A stretch of DNA of 64,000 nucleotides from Ancylobacter rudongensis (GCF_900100155.1 NZ_FMTP01000005.1:248001-312000), one strand, 5' to 3'; counted from the stretch's first letter, positions 1 to 11,566 are shown. Made by a program: numbers and translations. Notes: generated by a model from the letters alone, not told the origin.

Positions 1-2
1 GC

Positions 3-404
3 GCCAGCCATGACGGCTATGCCAAGCGCTTCGGCGTGGTCCACCAGCGCTCCTGGCGGCTGTCGGCCGACGGCATGCGGCTCGACGGCGAGGACCTGTT
101 CCGGGTGGCGCAGGGCGAGGAATTCTCCACCGATCAGCCCGGCCGCTACGCGCTGCGCTTCCACCTGCACCCCTCGGTCGAGCCCTCCCGCGCCTCGGAC
201 GGGCAGACGGTGATCCTGCGGCTGCCGGATGGCGACGACTGGGCGTTCACCGCTCCGGACAGTGCCGTCGTTATCGAGGAGAGCATCTTCCTCGGCAGCA
301 ATGCCGGCCCCCGCCGCACCGAGCAGCTGGTGATTACAGGCAATGCCCGGCAGACGCCGCGAGTGGAATGGACCTTCGTCCAGCTCAGGGCGCTGCGGGG
401 GTAG
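3..404 (+). CDS. Heparinase II/III-like protein, C-terminal part (5' end outside window)
   Basis: The reading frame is already open at the window edge and ends with TAG at 402-404, so only the last 133 residues are visible. The translation opens SHDGYAKRFGVVHQRSWRLS, followed by a beta-rich domain with LRFHLHPSVE and ITGNARQTPRVEWTF. This resembles the C-terminal beta domain of heparinase II/III-type polysaccharide lyases, which in Rhizobiales commonly lie just upstream of purH. The catalytic alpha/alpha barrel is not in the window, so the substrate cannot be judged. No start codon was chosen; the internal ATG at 36 is not a real start. Confidence 0.75.
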   Translation, partial: ASHDGYAKRFGVVHQRSWRLSADGMRLDGEDLFRVAQGEEFSTDQPGRYALRFHLHPSVEPSRASDGQTVILRLPDGDDWAFTAPDSAVVIEESIFLGSNAGPRRTEQLVITGNARQTPRVEWTFVQLRALRG

Positions 405-478
405 TGGGCGGGCGGCGCGCGTGCTTCGAGGCCGCCTCCGGCGGCACCTCGGCATGACGAGGTTGCCGCCTTAAGTGC

Positions 479-518
479 CGTCATCCTGAGGCGCGCGGCC
501 GCGCGCCTCAGGATGACG
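479..518. repeat. Dispersed palindrome, family A copy 1 (perfect 40-bp inverted repeat)
   Basis: The two arms, beginning CGTCATCCTGAGG and ending CCTCAGGATGACG, are perfectly complementary over all 40 bases. The element lies between the heparinase-like gene and purH. A second, imperfect member of the same family is at 11426-11528. The upstream stretch 430-465 (GCTTCGAGGCC, CACCTCGGCATGACGAGG) may be a degraded further part. Confidence 0.85.
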
Positions 519-607
519 CATGCCTGACCCGGGGGCTCGAAGGTTCACCCGGGAGGTCAGACGTGATAGGGCGGCGGCATCCTGGTTCCAACGCACTGGC
601 CGCTTTC

Positions 608-2209
608 ATGTCCGCTGACATCCGCCCCATCGCCCGCGCCCTTCTCTCGGTGTCCGACAAGACCGGCCTCGTGCCCTTCGCGCGGGCGCTGGCCGCCAAA
701 GGCATCGCGCTGGTGTCGACCGGCGGCACGCGCAAGGCGCTGGCCGAGGCGGGGCTGGAGGTGGCGGACGTGTCCGACCTCACCGGCTTCCCGGAGATGA
801 TGGACGGGCGGGTGAAGACGCTGCACCCCGGCGTGCATGGCGGCATTCTCGCCATTCGCGACGACGAAGGCCACCGCGCCTCCATGGACGAGCACGGCAT
901 CCTGCCGATCGATCTCGTCGTGGTGAATCTGTACCCGTTCGAGGCCACCGTGGCGCGCGGCGCCGGCTATGATGACTGCGTCGAGAACATCGACATTGGC
1001 GGCCCGGCGATGATCCGAGCCGCCGCCAAGAACCATGCCGATGTGGCTGTGGTGGTCGACCCGTCGAGCTATGCCACCGTGCTGGCCGACCTTGACGCGA
1101 AGGGCGGCACCACGCTGGCCACCCGGCGCACGCTGGCGCAGCTCGCCTATGCCCGCACCGCTACCTATGACGGCGCCATCGCCGCCTGGTTCGCCGAGGT
1201 GGAGGCCAAGGAAAACACTGCGGCGGCGGCGCAAAGCCAGGTCTTTGGCGGCCGTCTCGCCGAGGCGCTGCGCTATGGCGAGAACCCGCATCAGAGCGCG
1301 GCCTTCTATATCGGCGGCCCGGCGCGGCCCGGCGTCGCCACCGCCCGCCAGCTGCAGGGCAAGGCGCTCTCCTACAACAACCTGAACGACACCGACGCCG
1401 CCTTCGAGGCGGTGGCGGAGTTCGACCCCGCCCGCGCGCCGGCGGTGGTGATCGTCAAGCACGCCAATCCCTGCGGCGTCGCCGAGGGTGAGACGCTGGT
1501 CGAGGCCTATCGCAAGGCGCTGGCCTGCGACCCGACCTCGGCCTTTGGCGGCATCGTCGCGCTGAACCGCACGCTGGACGCCGAGGCCGCGCGCGCCATT
1601 GTCGACATCTTCACCGAGGTGATCGTCGCCCCCGACGCGTCAGAGGAAGCCGCCGCCATCATCGCCACCAAGAAGAATCTGCGCCTGCTCGTCACCGGCG
1701 GCTTGCCGGACCCGCGCGGCGGCGGCCGTCTGGTGAAGTCGCTGGCCGGCGGCTATCTCGTGCAGTCGCGCGACAATGCTGTCGTGGGCGACATGGCGCT
1801 GAAGGTGGTGACGCAGCGCGCCCCGACCGAGAAGGAACTGGCCGACCTCGCCTTCGCCTTCCGGGTAGTGAAGCATGTGAAGTCGAACGCCATCGTCTAT
1901 GCTAGGGACCTCGCCACGGTCGGCATCGGCGCCGGCCAGATGAGCCGGGTCGATTCGGCGCGGATCGCCGCGCACAAGGCGCGGGATGCAGCCGAAGCGG
2001 CCGGGAATGCCGAGCCGCTGACGCGTGGCAGCGTGGTGGCTTCCGACGCCTTCTTCCCCTTCGCCGATGGGCTGATCACCGCCATCGAGGCCGGGGCCAC
2101 CGCCGTGATCCAGCCGGGCGGCTCGATCCGCGACGCGGACGTGATCGCGGCGGCGGACGCCGCCGGCATCGCCATGGTGTTTACCGGCGTGCGGCACTTC
2201 CGGCACTGA
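608..2209 (+). CDS. purH: Bifunctional AICAR formyltransferase / IMP cyclohydrolase
   Basis: PurH catalyses the last two steps of de novo IMP synthesis in the cytosol: formylation of AICAR with 10-formyl-THF, then ring closure. The N-terminal MGS-like cyclohydrolase domain (about residues 1-200) starts [19 protein letters not shown] and carries STGGTRKAL. The transformylase domain follows, with the KHANPCGVA active-site motif and [13 protein letters not shown]. The ATG at 608 was chosen because it gives 533 residues, the usual length, and places the conserved start at residue 6; an in-frame upstream start at 563 would add an unconserved arginine-rich leader. It reads toward ompW and ends before a shared terminator. 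Confidence 0.97.
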   Translation: MSADIRPIARALLSVSDKTGLVPFARALAAKGIALVSTGGTRKALAEAGLEVADVSDLTGFPEMMDGRVKTLHPGVHGGILAIRDDEGHRASMDEHGILPIDLVVVNLYPFEATVARGAGYDDCVENIDIGGPAMIRAAAKNHADVAVVVDPSSYATVLADLDAKGGTTLATRRTLAQLAYARTATYDGAIAAWFAEVEAKENTAAAAQSQVFGGRLAEALRYGENPHQSAAFYIGGPARPGVATARQLQGKALSYNNLNDTDAAFEAVAEFDPARAPAVVIVKHANPCGVAEGETLVEAYRKALACDPTSAFGGIVALNRTLDAEAARAIVDIFTEVIVAPDASEEAAAIIATKKNLRLLVTGGLPDPRGGGRLVKSLAGGYLVQSRDNAVVGDMALKVVTQRAPTEKELADLAFAFRVVKHVKSNAIVYARDLATVGIGAGQMSRVDSARIAAHKARDAAEAAGNAEPLTRGSVVASDAFFPFADGLITAIEAGATAVIQPGGSIRDADVIAAADAAGIAMVFTGVRHFRH

Positions 2210-2231
2210 GCGCGGGCGGGGGCAAAACGAA

Positions 2232-2257
2232 AAAGGGCCGGCGCGAGCCGGCCCTTT
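2232..2257. terminator. Bidirectional intrinsic terminator between purH and ompW
   Basis: An 11-bp stem AAAGGGCCGGC / GCCGGCCCTTT encloses the loop GCGA. On the minus strand it is followed by a T-rich tract (TTTTTCGTTTT). It sits in the 67-bp gap between the convergent purH and ompW stop codons and can serve both. Confidence 0.85.
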
Positions 2258-2276
2258 GCGTGTGAGGTGCGTCGCC

Positions 2277-2987
2277 TCAGAAACGGTAGGTGACGCCGAC
2301 GCCGACGATCCACGGGTCGAGATTGGCCTTGCCGGTGAGCGGCTGGCCGGCGACCACCACGTCGAAATCGGGCCTCAGGAACAGCTTCTTCACATCGACG
2401 TTGAAGCCCCAGTGCTCGTCGAGCATGTAGTCGAAGCCGGCCTGCAGCGCCCAGCCGAACGTGTCCTTCACGTCGATCGAATCGGCGGAATAAGCCTTCT
2501 GGTCGAAGAAGAAGGTGTAGTTGATGCCGGCGCCGATATAGGGCTTGAAGGCGCCGAAATCGGTGAAGTGGTACTGCAGCGTCAGGGTGGGCGGCAGCAG
2601 CCACACTTCGCCGATCTTGTTGAGGCTGGAAATCGAGCCCGCGCCGTTGATGTCGTGCGGGGTGACGCCGAGGATCAGCTCGGCTGCCCAGTTCTTGGTG
2701 AAATAGTAGGTGATGTCGAGTTCCGGCACCACCGAATCGGAGACATCGAGATTCGAGCCGGGCACGCCGCGCACCGAGCCGTCATTCTCGGAGATGACGC
2801 CGAGCAGGCGCAGGCGGATCTGCCACGGGCTCTGCTCCACCACCGGAGCGGGGGCCTTGTAGGCAAGCGGGGGCGTGCTGTCGATGTCGGCGGCCAGCAC
2901 CGGCGCAGCGGCCAGCACCGTGCCGAGAAGCGCCAGACCCGCCGCCGAAGCGGAAAGACGATGTAGTGTTGATCCGATGGATGCCAT
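2277..2987 (-). CDS. ompW: OmpW-family outer membrane beta-barrel protein
   Basis: The 236-residue product begins with a signal peptide (about residues 1-32, [20 protein letters not shown]) and continues as an OmpW-type eight-stranded barrel: [64 protein letters not shown] and the C-terminal VGVGVTYRF ending in the aromatic residue typical of barrel assembly. OmpW proteins form narrow hydrophobic channels in the outer membrane. The ATG at 2987 was preferred over an upstream in-frame start at 3206 because it places the signal peptide at the N terminus. A perfect FNR/FixK-type palindrome lies 76 bp upstream, suggesting oxygen control. Confidence 0.92.
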   Translation of the reverse strand: MASIGSTLHRLSASAAGLALLGTVLAAAPVLAADIDSTPPLAYKAPAPVVEQSPWQIRLRLLGVISENDGSVRGVPGSNLDVSDSVVPELDITYYFTKNWAAELILGVTPHDINGAGSISSLNKIGEVWLLPPTLTLQYHFTDFGAFKPYIGAGINYTFFFDQKAYSADSIDVKDTFGWALQAGFDYMLDEHWGFNVDVKKLFLRPDFDVVVAGQPLTGKANLDPWIVGVGVTYRF

Positions 2988-3062
2988 GCCCCAAACCCCT
3001 TGTTTCCGTTGCTCCTGTACGGAGCTCGGGCCTAGTGGTGAGCGGAGAGGGCGTGCGCGAGC

Positions 3063-3076
3063 TTGATCGAGATCAA
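3063..3076 (-). promoter_or_regulatory. FNR/FixK-type box upstream of ompW
   Basis: TTGATCGAGATCAA matches the TTGAT-N4-ATCAA palindrome recognised by FNR/FixK/AadR-family regulators at every defined position. It is symmetric, so strand alone does not assign a target. It lies 76 bp upstream of the ompW start and about 160 bp upstream of the divergent glutamate dehydrogenase gene. E. coli ompW is known to be FNR-activated, which supports ompW as the target. No convincing -10 is seen at the ideal class II spacing, so the exact start site is unclear. Confidence 0.7.
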
Positions 3077-3164
3077 ACCGGCGATACTCTTGTATTTCTG
3101 TGACCCGAAGGCAACAGGAGCAGCAGCGACGGCGGTCGCGGCATTTCAGCGACCAGAATAGACG

Positions 3165-3170
3165 TATAAT
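3165..3170 (+). promoter_or_regulatory. -10 element upstream of NAD-glutamate dehydrogenase
   Basis: A perfect TATAAT hexamer lies in an AT-rich patch (GACGTATAATAGAAC) 66 bp upstream of the dehydrogenase start. No good -35 is found at 17 bp, so it may need an activator or have an extended recognition sequence. Confidence 0.5.
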
Positions 3171-3235
3171 AGAACAATCAGTTAAAGCCGGTACGCGGGC
3201 GCCCATGCGGGGCCCGCCGCATCCGGCAGGGGGAA

Positions 3236-6200
3236 ATGATGGGCGTCGAAGGGTTCCTGGCCAGCGAAGACGAGCGCGTCGCGCGCCAGCTCGTCGAGCA
3301 GGCGGACCTTATCCTGCAGGCGACCGACGGCGATGTGCCGGCCCGGTTCGCCCATGGCTTGTTCGGTCGGGCGGTGGCGGAGGATGTGCGTGTCTACACC
3401 CCGCATGAACTCGCCAGTCTGGCGCGCCTCGCCTATGGCCATCTGAAGGTCCGCCGGCGCGACAGTTCCGACATCCGCATCGAACAGCCCCAGGCCGCCG
3501 AGGGCGGCGACCGGCTCGCCCGGGTATCGGTGATCGAGATCGTCAATGACGACATGCCGTTCCTGCTCGATTCGATCATGGGGGCGCTCAATGCCCAGGG
3601 GCTGACGGCCAGTTTCGTGGTGCATCCCATCATGGGTGTGGACCGCGACGCGGCCGGGCAGGTGACGGGCCTCGTCCCCGGCGAGACGCCGGCCGGCGCC
3701 CGCATGCGGCGCGAGAGCCTGATCCAGATCCACGTTCCGCGCATCGAGGATGAGGGCCGGCGCGCCGCGCTGATCGAGGAACTCACCCTGGTGCTGAACC
3801 AGGTGCGCGTAGTGGTGGGCGCCTGGCAGCCGATGATGGCGCAGGTGCGCGCCGCCGTCACCAATCTCACCCTCGCCCCCGCCCTGGTGCCGCGCGAGGA
3901 CCGCGAAGAGGCGATCGCTTTCCTCGAATGGCTGCTGGCCGGGCGCTTCACTTTTCTCGGCTGCCGCCATTACCAGGCCACCGGTACGCCCGCCGGCGCG
4001 AAGGCGACCGTGTTCGAGCGGCGCATGGAAGACGCGCTGGGACTGATGGCGGATGAAGCCTTCCGCCTGTTCCGCCCCACCGGCGATCCGCGCACCGTCA
4101 GCACCGATCTCGCCGAGGCGCTGGCCGACCCCAGCCCGCTGATCGTCACCAAGTCGCGCGCCGTCTCCAATGTGCACCGGCGGGCCTGGATCGATGTGGT
4201 GCTGGTCAAGCGCTACGATGCGCAGGGCCGCGTGGTCGGCGGGCTGTGCATCGCCGGGCTGTTTACCGCCACCGCCTATACGAGTTCGGTCCGCACCATC
4301 CCGATGTTGCGGCGCAAGGCGGCGACCGTGCTGGCGCGGGCCGGCTTCGCCCCCGAGAGCCATTCCGGCCGGGCGCTGGTGAAGGTGCTCGAAACCTATC
4401 CGCGCGACGACTTGTTCCAGATCGACACCACCGCGCTCTACCAGTTCTCGCTCGCCATCCTCCAGCTCGACGAGCACCCGCGCGTGCGGGTACTGGCGCT
4501 CAATGAGCGGTTCGACCGCTTCGTCTCGATCCTCGTCTTCGTGCCGCGCGAGCGCTACGACAGCGACGTGCGCGAGAAGATCGGCCATCTGCTGGCGGGA
4601 AGCTTCGGCGGACAGATCGTCGCCTTCCGCCCTATGTTCCTGGAAGGGCCGCTGATCCGCGTCCACTTCATCATCGAGCGCGGCCCCGGCGAGGTGCCGA
4701 CGGTCAATCGCGCCACGCTGGAGGAGGCGATCGGCGCCATCATCCGCACCTGGGGCGACGGCTTTGCCGAGGCGCTGGCGGCGACGGTGCCGGCCAGCAA
4801 GGCGAGCGAGCTGATGGAGCGCTACGCCAAGGCGTTCCCGGCGGGCTATCAGGCGGGCTCGGCGCCGGCGGAGGCGATCGACGATCTGCGCCTGATCGAG
4901 GAACTGAGTGACGCGAGCCCGGTGGCGGCGGATTTCCGCGCCTCGGCGCTGCGCGAGCGCGGGCGGGTCTCGCTCAAGGTGTTCAGCTACAAGGTGCCGC
5001 GCCTGCTCTCCGAGCGGGTGCCGCTGCTCGAATCGATGGGCTTCGTCGTCATTGACGAGCGCACCTTCACCATCAAGCCCGCCGGCGGCGCCCCGGTCTA
5101 TCTGCACGACATGCTGCTGTCGCGGCGCGGCGGCGGCGACATCCCGCTCGACAAGCTCGGGCCGCGGCTGCACGCGACGCTGATGGCGGTGCTGCGCGGC
5201 GGTGAGAGCGACGGCTTCAACGCGCTGGCGCTGAACGCCCTTCTCGGCTGGCGCGACATCGCGCTGCTGCGCGCGCTCGGGCGCTATCTCCGCCAGGTCG
5301 GCATTCCGTTCAGCCAGGACTATCTCTGGCAGACGCTGAACGCTCATCCCGCCCTCGCCCAGAAGCTTGTGGCGCTGTTCCATGCCCGCTTCGACCCGGA
5401 GGCCAATGACCGCCGGGCCGAGCGGCAGGAGGAATTGCGCGCCGCGATCGAGGCCGCGCTGGCCGATGTGCCGAGCCTCGACGAGGACCGCATCCTGCGC
5501 CGCTTCGCCAACCTCATCAGCGCGGCGGTGCGGACCAATTTCTTCCAGCGCGGGCCGCAGGGTGGCCACCGGCCGACCATCGCCATCAAGTTCTTGAGCG
5601 CCGAGGTCGAGGGGCTGCCGCAGCCGCGCCCGCTGTTCGAGATCTTCGTGCAGTCGCCCCGCGTCGAGGGCATCCATCTGCGCTTCGGCCGGGTGGCGCG
5701 CGGGGGGCTGCGCTGGTCCGACCGGCCGCAGGACTTCCGCACCGAGGTGCTGGGCCTCGTCAAGGCGCAGCAGGTGAAGAACGCCGTCATCGTGCCGGTG
5801 GGCGCCAAGGGCGGCTTCGTGCCGCAGCAGCTGCCCGCCGGCCCGCGCGAGGCCATCCAGGCCGAGGGCGTCGAGGCCTACAAGCTGTTCATTTCCAGCC
5901 TGCTCGACGTAAGCGACAATATCGAGGACGGCCGCACCGTCCATCCCGCGCACACGGTGCAGCACGACGAGGACGACCCCTATCTCGTGGTCGCCGCCGA
6001 CAAGGGCACGGCGACCTTCTCCGACACCGCCAACGCGCTCTCGCTGCAGCGCGGCTTCTGGCTGGGCGATGCCTTCGCCTCCGGCGGCTCGGTCGGCTAC
6101 GACCACAAGGCAATGGGCATCACCGCGCGCGGCGCCTGGGAGGCGGTGCGCCGGCATTTCCGCGAGATGGATGTCGATATCCGCCGCACGCCCTTCACCG

Positions 6201-8092
6201 TGGCCGGCGTCGGCGACATGTCGGGCGACGTGTTCGGCAATGGCATGATCCTGGAGAACACGATCCGCCTCGTCGCCGCCTTCGACCATCGCGACATCTT
6301 CCTCGATCCCAATCCGGATCCGGAAACCTCGTTCCGCGAGCGCCAGCGGCTGTTCGCGCTGCCGCGCTCCAGCTGGCAGGACTATGACAAGTCGCTGATC
6401 TCGCCCGGCGGCGGCGTGTTCCCGCGCACCGCCAAGAGCATTCCGCTGACCCTGGCGATGCGCGAGGTGCTCGGCTTCGACAAGAGCTCGGCTTCGCCCT
6501 CCGAAGTGATCAGCGCGATCCTGCGGGCGCCGGTGGACCTGTTGTGGTTCGGCGGCATCGGCACCTATGTCCGCGCCTCCAGCGAGACCGACGCGCAGGC
6601 GGGCGACCGCGCCAATGACGCCGTGCGGATCACCGGCAATCAGGTGCGTGCGCGGGTGATCGGCGAGGGCGCCAATCTCGGCGTCACCCAGCGCGGGCGC
6701 ATCGAGGCGGCGCGCCGCGGCGTGCGGCTGAACACCGACGCCATCGACAATTCAGCTGGCGTCAACACCTCCGATATCGAGGTGAACATCAAGATCGCCA
6801 TGGCCCCCGCCTTGCGCGAGGGGCGGCTCGACCCGCAGGCGCGGGCGCAGGTGCTGGCCGGCATGACCGGCGATGTCGCGGCGCTGGTGCTGGCCAACAA
6901 TTATCTGCAGACGCTGGCGCTCTCGCTCGCCGAAATGCGTGGGCTGGACGATCTCGGCTTCCTGCAGCGGCTGATGCAGCGGCTGGAAGGGCGCGGGCTG
7001 CTCGACCGCGCGGTGGAATATCTGCCCTCCGACACCGAGCTGAATGAGCGGCGCGGCCGGGGCGAGGCGCTCACCCGGCCGGAAATGGCGGTGCTGCTGG
7101 CCTATGCCAAGCTTTCCGCCCAGGCCGACCTCCTCGAGACCGGCGTGCCGGATGATCCCTATCTCGCGCGCGAGCTGGCGGCCTATTTCCCCGCCGAGCT
7201 GCGCGAGCATTTCCCGGAAGGGATCGAGCACCACCGGCTGCGGCGCGACATCATCGCCACCCGCCTGTCGAACGCCATGATCAACCATGGTGGCCCGGCC
7301 TTCGTCGCCCGGCTGACCGACGAGACCGGGGCGGGGATCGACAGCATCGCCAAGGCCTTCGCCGTGGTGCGTGACGGTTTCGGGCTCGCCGCCCTCAACC
7401 GCGAGATCGACGCGCTGGACGGTCTGGTGGCGGGCGCGGTGCAGCTCGATCTCTATGGCGTCGTCCAGGACATGCTGCTCGACCGCTCGATCTGGTTCCT
7501 GCGCAATGTCGACCTCCGGCGCAATCTCGACGAGCTGGTCGGCCATTACGCCGCCGGCATCGCCCCGGTGGAAAAGGTGCTGGCCGGGCCGGTGCGCGAA
7601 TTGCTGCCCGAGGAGGCGCGGGTGCTGCACGATGCCCGCATCAGCCAGTGGACGCAGGCCGGGGTGCCCGAGACGCTGGCGCGGCGCATCGCCCGCCTGC
7701 CGGCGGTGGAAAGTGCCACCGACATCGTGCTGATCGCCGACCGCACCCGGGCGCCGCTGGCGGATGCCGCCGTGACCTTCTTCGCAGTCGCGCTGCTGTT
7801 CCGGCTCGACCGCATCCTCGGCCCGGCGCGGACCCTGTCGGTGAGCGACTATTACGACCGGCTGGCGCTGGAGCGGGCGCTGGCGGCTTTCGAGAGCGCC
7901 GTGCGCCGGCTCACCGCCGAGGTGATCGAGGAGCATGGCGCCGGCGTCGCCGGGGTGTCGAGCTGGGCGCGGGCGCGTGGCGAGGTGGTGGAGCGGGCGC
8001 GCAACGGCGTGCACGAGATCGCCGGCTCCGGGCTCAGCGTGTCGAAGCTCTCCGTGGCGGCCAGCCTGATCGGCGATCTGGTGCGGGGGTAG
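3236..8092 (+). CDS. gdhB: NAD-specific glutamate dehydrogenase, large (about 180 kDa) type
   Basis: This 1618-residue protein belongs to the large bacterial NAD-GDH family, which oxidatively deaminates glutamate to 2-oxoglutarate and ammonium. The N-terminal half carries ACT-like regulatory segments (for example VIEIVNDDMPFLLDSIMGAL near residue 100). The catalytic part has GRVARGGLRWSDRPQDFR and LVKAQQVKNAVIVPVGAKGG (around residues 820-865), which include the substrate-binding and catalytic lysines, then GVGDMSGDVFGNGM and GEGANLGVTQ of the NAD fold. A GGGGG ribosome-binding run precedes the tandem ATG codons at 3236 and 3239, so the start is uncertain by one residue. It stands alone, convergent with acs. 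Symbol follows usage for this family in pseudomonads; some genomes call it gdh2. Confidence 0.95.
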   Translation: MMGVEGFLASEDERVARQLVEQADLILQATDGDVPARFAHGLFGRAVAEDVRVYTPHELASLARLAYGHLKVRRRDSSDIRIEQPQAAEGGDRLARVSVIEIVNDDMPFLLDSIMGALNAQGLTASFVVHPIMGVDRDAAGQVTGLVPGETPAGARMRRESLIQIHVPRIEDEGRRAALIEELTLVLNQVRVVVGAWQPMMAQVRAAVTNLTLAPALVPREDREEAIAFLEWLLAGRFTFLGCRHYQATGTPAGAKATVFERRMEDALGLMADEAFRLFRPTGDPRTVSTDLAEALADPSPLIVTKSRAVSNVHRRAWIDVVLVKRYDAQGRVVGGLCIAGLFTATAYTSSVRTIPMLRRKAATVLARAGFAPESHSGRALVKVLETYPRDDLFQIDTTALYQFSLAILQLDEHPRVRVLALNERFDRFVSILVFVPRERYDSDVREKIGHLLAGSFGGQIVAFRPMFLEGPLIRVHFIIERGPGEVPTVNRATLEEAIGAIIRTWGDGFAEALAATVPASKASELMERYAKAFPAGYQAGSAPAEAIDDLRLIEELSDASPVAADFRASALRERGRVSLKVFSYKVPRLLSERVPLLESMGFVVIDERTFTIKPAGGAPVYLHDMLLSRRGGGDIPLDKLGPRLHATLMAVLRGGESDGFNALALNALLGWRDIALLRALGRYLRQVGIPFSQDYLWQTLNAHPALAQKLVALFHARFDPEANDRRAERQEELRAAIEAALADVPSLDEDRILRRFANLISAAVRTNFFQRGPQGGHRPTIAIKFLSAEVEGLPQPRPLFEIFVQSPRVEGIHLRFGRVARGGLRWSDRPQDFRTEVLGLVKAQQVKNAVIVPVGAKGGFVPQQLPAGPREAIQAEGVEAYKLFISSLLDVSDNIEDGRTVHPAHTVQHDEDDPYLVVAADKGTATFSDTANALSLQRGFWLGDAFASGGSVGYDHKAMGITARGAWEAVRRHFREMDVDIRRTPFTVAGVGDMSGDVFGNGMILENTIRLVAAFDHRDIFLDPNPDPETSFRERQRLFALPRSSWQDYDKSLISPGGGVFPRTAKSIPLTLAMREVLGFDKSSASPSEVISAILRAPVDLLWFGGIGTYVRASSETDAQAGDRANDAVRITGNQVRARVIGEGANLGVTQRGRIEAARRGVRLNTDAIDNSAGVNTSDIEVNIKIAMAPALREGRLDPQARAQVLAGMTGDVAALVLANNYLQTLALSLAEMRGLDDLGFLQRLMQRLEGRGLLDRAVEYLPSDTELNERRGRGEALTRPEMAVLLAYAKLSAQADLLETGVPDDPYLARELAAYFPAELREHFPEGIEHHRLRRDIIATRLSNAMINHGGPAFVARLTDETGAGIDSIAKAFAVVRDGFGLAALNREIDALDGLVAGAVQLDLYGVVQDMLLDRSIWFLRNVDLRRNLDELVGHYAAGIAPVEKVLAGPVRELLPEEARVLHDARISQWTQAGVPETLARRIARLPAVESATDIVLIADRTRAPLADAAVTFFAVALLFRLDRILGPARTLSVSDYYDRLALERALAAFESAVRRLTAEVIEEHGAGVAGVSSWARARGEVVERARNGVHEIAGSGLSVSKLSVAASLIGDLVRG

Positions 8093-8128
8093 GACCCACG
8101 CTTCTGGCGTGCCGCTCTCAAACGAAGA

Positions 8129-8151
8129 CCGGCCGCGCATGGCGCGGCCGG
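8129..8151. terminator. Hairpin between convergent gdhB and acs
   Basis: A perfect 10-bp GC stem CCGGCCGCGC / GCGCGGCCGG encloses a 3-nt loop, located 37 bp after the dehydrogenase stop and 39 bp before the acs stop. No T run follows on either strand, so it is only a probable terminator. Confidence 0.6.
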
Positions 8152-8189
8152 CTCGCAATCATCTTGCGTAGTGCCAAACCCGCCTGAGG

Positions 8190-10148
<1,959 letters not shown>

Positions 10149-10289
10149 GGCGTTTCTCCCCCTTAAGGCTGGCGCTGTGCGCCTCTTGCTTCGCCGGGAT
10201 TATGGGGAGCCGGCCCCGGCTGGACAAGCCGACGCCGCGCGCGACTTTGGTCGGTAGGTAGTCAAGCGGAGGGCGAGGGCCGGCGTCGA

Positions 10290-10952
10290 TTACCGGCGCG
10301 GCCGCCAGACGCTGGTGGCCTTGATTTCGGAATCCTCCAGCTCGCGCGACACCGGCACGGCATAGTCCGCCACCTTCTCCAGCCGGTCGCGCGGCAAATA
10401 GGAGCGGCCGGGATCGCCGATCCACACATCGGCGCCCCGCGCGGAGAGCGCTTGCAACCAGGCGAACACCCTTGCCGCGAGGTCGCGCTCATAGGCAATA
10501 TCGCCGGCGAGCACCACGTCCCAGCTGCCCGCCGTGCCCACCACATCCGTGGTCAGCACCGTCACGGCATCGGCCTTGTTGAGGGCGGCGTTCAGCGCAA
10601 TGGCGGCGTGGGCGAAGGGGTCGATGTCGGCGCAGGCGACATGCGCCGCGCCCGCCTTTGCCGCCGCGATGCCGACCAGGCCGGAGCCCGAGGCGAAATC
10701 CAGCACGCGCTTGCCGCGCACGGTCTCGGGATGGTCGAGAATATAGCGGGCGAGCGCCTGCCCGCCGGCCCAGGCGAAGGCCCAGAAGGGCGGCGGCAGG
10801 CCGATCTCGCCCAGTTCCTCCTCGGTGCGCTGCCAGATCGGCAGCGATTCGGTGGCGAGGTGGAGGGTGATCTCGGGAACCAGCGGCGGGGCGAGGCGCG
10901 CCGTCTCCGTACGGATGAAGCTGTCGGGATCGGCGATGCCGCGCGGCGTCAC
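10290..10952 (-). CDS. Class I SAM-dependent methyltransferase, ETF-beta lysine methyltransferase-like
   Basis: The 220-residue protein has a Rossmann methyltransferase core: motif I VLDFASGSGLVGIAAAKAG, then CADIDPFA and VLAGDIAYERDLAARV. The N terminus SFIRTETARLAPPLVPEITL and PPFWAFAWAGGQALARYIL are typical of the METTL20/ETFB lysine methyltransferase-like group, often auto-annotated as L11 methyltransferase. The GTG start at 10952 overlaps the TGA of the upstream EVE gene (GTGA), indicating translational coupling. Family membership is clear; the specific substrate (electron-transfer flavoprotein beta) is inferred from homologues. Confidence 0.8.
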   Translation of the reverse strand: MTPRGIADPDSFIRTETARLAPPLVPEITLHLATESLPIWQRTEEELGEIGLPPPFWAFAWAGGQALARYILDHPETVRGKRVLDFASGSGLVGIAAAKAGAAHVACADIDPFAHAAIALNAALNKADAVTVLTTDVVGTAGSWDVVLAGDIAYERDLAARVFAWLQALSARGADVWIGDPGRSYLPRDRLEKVADYAVPVSRELEDSEIKATSVWRPRR

Positions 10953-11368
10953 CGTGTGCCGCCTGCCATCTCCAGCACGATATCCCATTCGGCGTCGGTG
11001 ACGGGCTGCACCGACAGGCGGGAGAATTTCATCAGCGCCATCTCGGCGAGGCGCGGCTCGGCCTTGACGGCGGCCAGCGAGACCGGGTTCTTCAGCGCCT
11101 CGACCGCCTTGATATCGACCATGACGAACTTGCCGGAAGCGTCGGACGGGTCGGGATAGGCCTCCTTGATCACCTCGACGATGCCGACAATCTCCTTGCC
11201 CTCGTTCGAGTGGTAGAAGAAGCCGCGATCGCCCAGCTTCATGGCAAGAAGCTGCTGCTTGGCGAGGTGGTTGCGCACCCCGTCCCAATGCGTGCCCTTC
11301 TCGGCGGCGGCGACCTGCTGGTCCCAGGACCATTTGAAGGGTTCGGACTTGTAGAGCCAGTGCGCCAT
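10949..11368 (-). CDS. EVE domain-containing protein
   Basis: This 139-residue protein starts MAHWLYKSEPFKWSWD and contains WDGVRNHLAKQQLLAM and GDRGFFYHSNEGKEIVGIVEV, which is the EVE (PUA-like) fold. EVE domains are thought to bind modified nucleobases; the cellular role of the stand-alone form is not established. ATG 11368 was chosen because an upstream in-frame start adds only an unconserved 11-residue leader. It is co-transcribed and overlaps 4 bp with the downstream methyltransferase. Confidence 0.9.
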   Translation of the reverse strand: MAHWLYKSEPFKWSWDQQVAAAEKGTHWDGVRNHLAKQQLLAMKLGDRGFFYHSNEGKEIVGIVEVIKEAYPDPSDASGKFVMVDIKAVEALKNPVSLAAVKAEPRLAEMALMKFSRLSVQPVTDAEWDIVLEMAGGTR

Positions 11369-11425
11369 TTCCACTCCTCGTGACCTCGCCGGGAGGTCCA
11401 TTCACTTACCGTCTCACCGCGCCGC

Positions 11426-11528
11426 CGTCATCCTGAGGTGCCCGGCCAGCCGGGCCTCGAAGGATAGTGGTCTGAAGCGCTCAATGCCCATCCTTCGAGG
11501 CTCGCTTCGCTCGCGCCTCAGGATGACG
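11426..11528. repeat. Dispersed palindrome, family A copy 2
   Basis: The outer arms CGTCATCCTGAGG and CCTCAGGATGACG match those of copy 1 at 479-518. The 103-bp element has an additional internal hairpin (CCCGGCCAGCCGGG) and inner inverted arms CTCGAAGGAT / ATCCTTCGAG. It fills most of the spacer between the EVE gene and gpsA, which reads toward it, so it may also act as a transcription end. Confidence 0.85.
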
Positions 11529-11566
11529 GCGTGCCTGACTGGCTACCATCCCGCCGCGACATCGCC

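Noticed and set aside
3182-6289. A 1035-codon open frame antisense to the glutamate dehydrogenase gene
   Set aside because: It is the mirror of the strongly conserved GDH gene in very GC-rich DNA; its translation is Arg/Gly/Asp/His-rich with no family resemblance.
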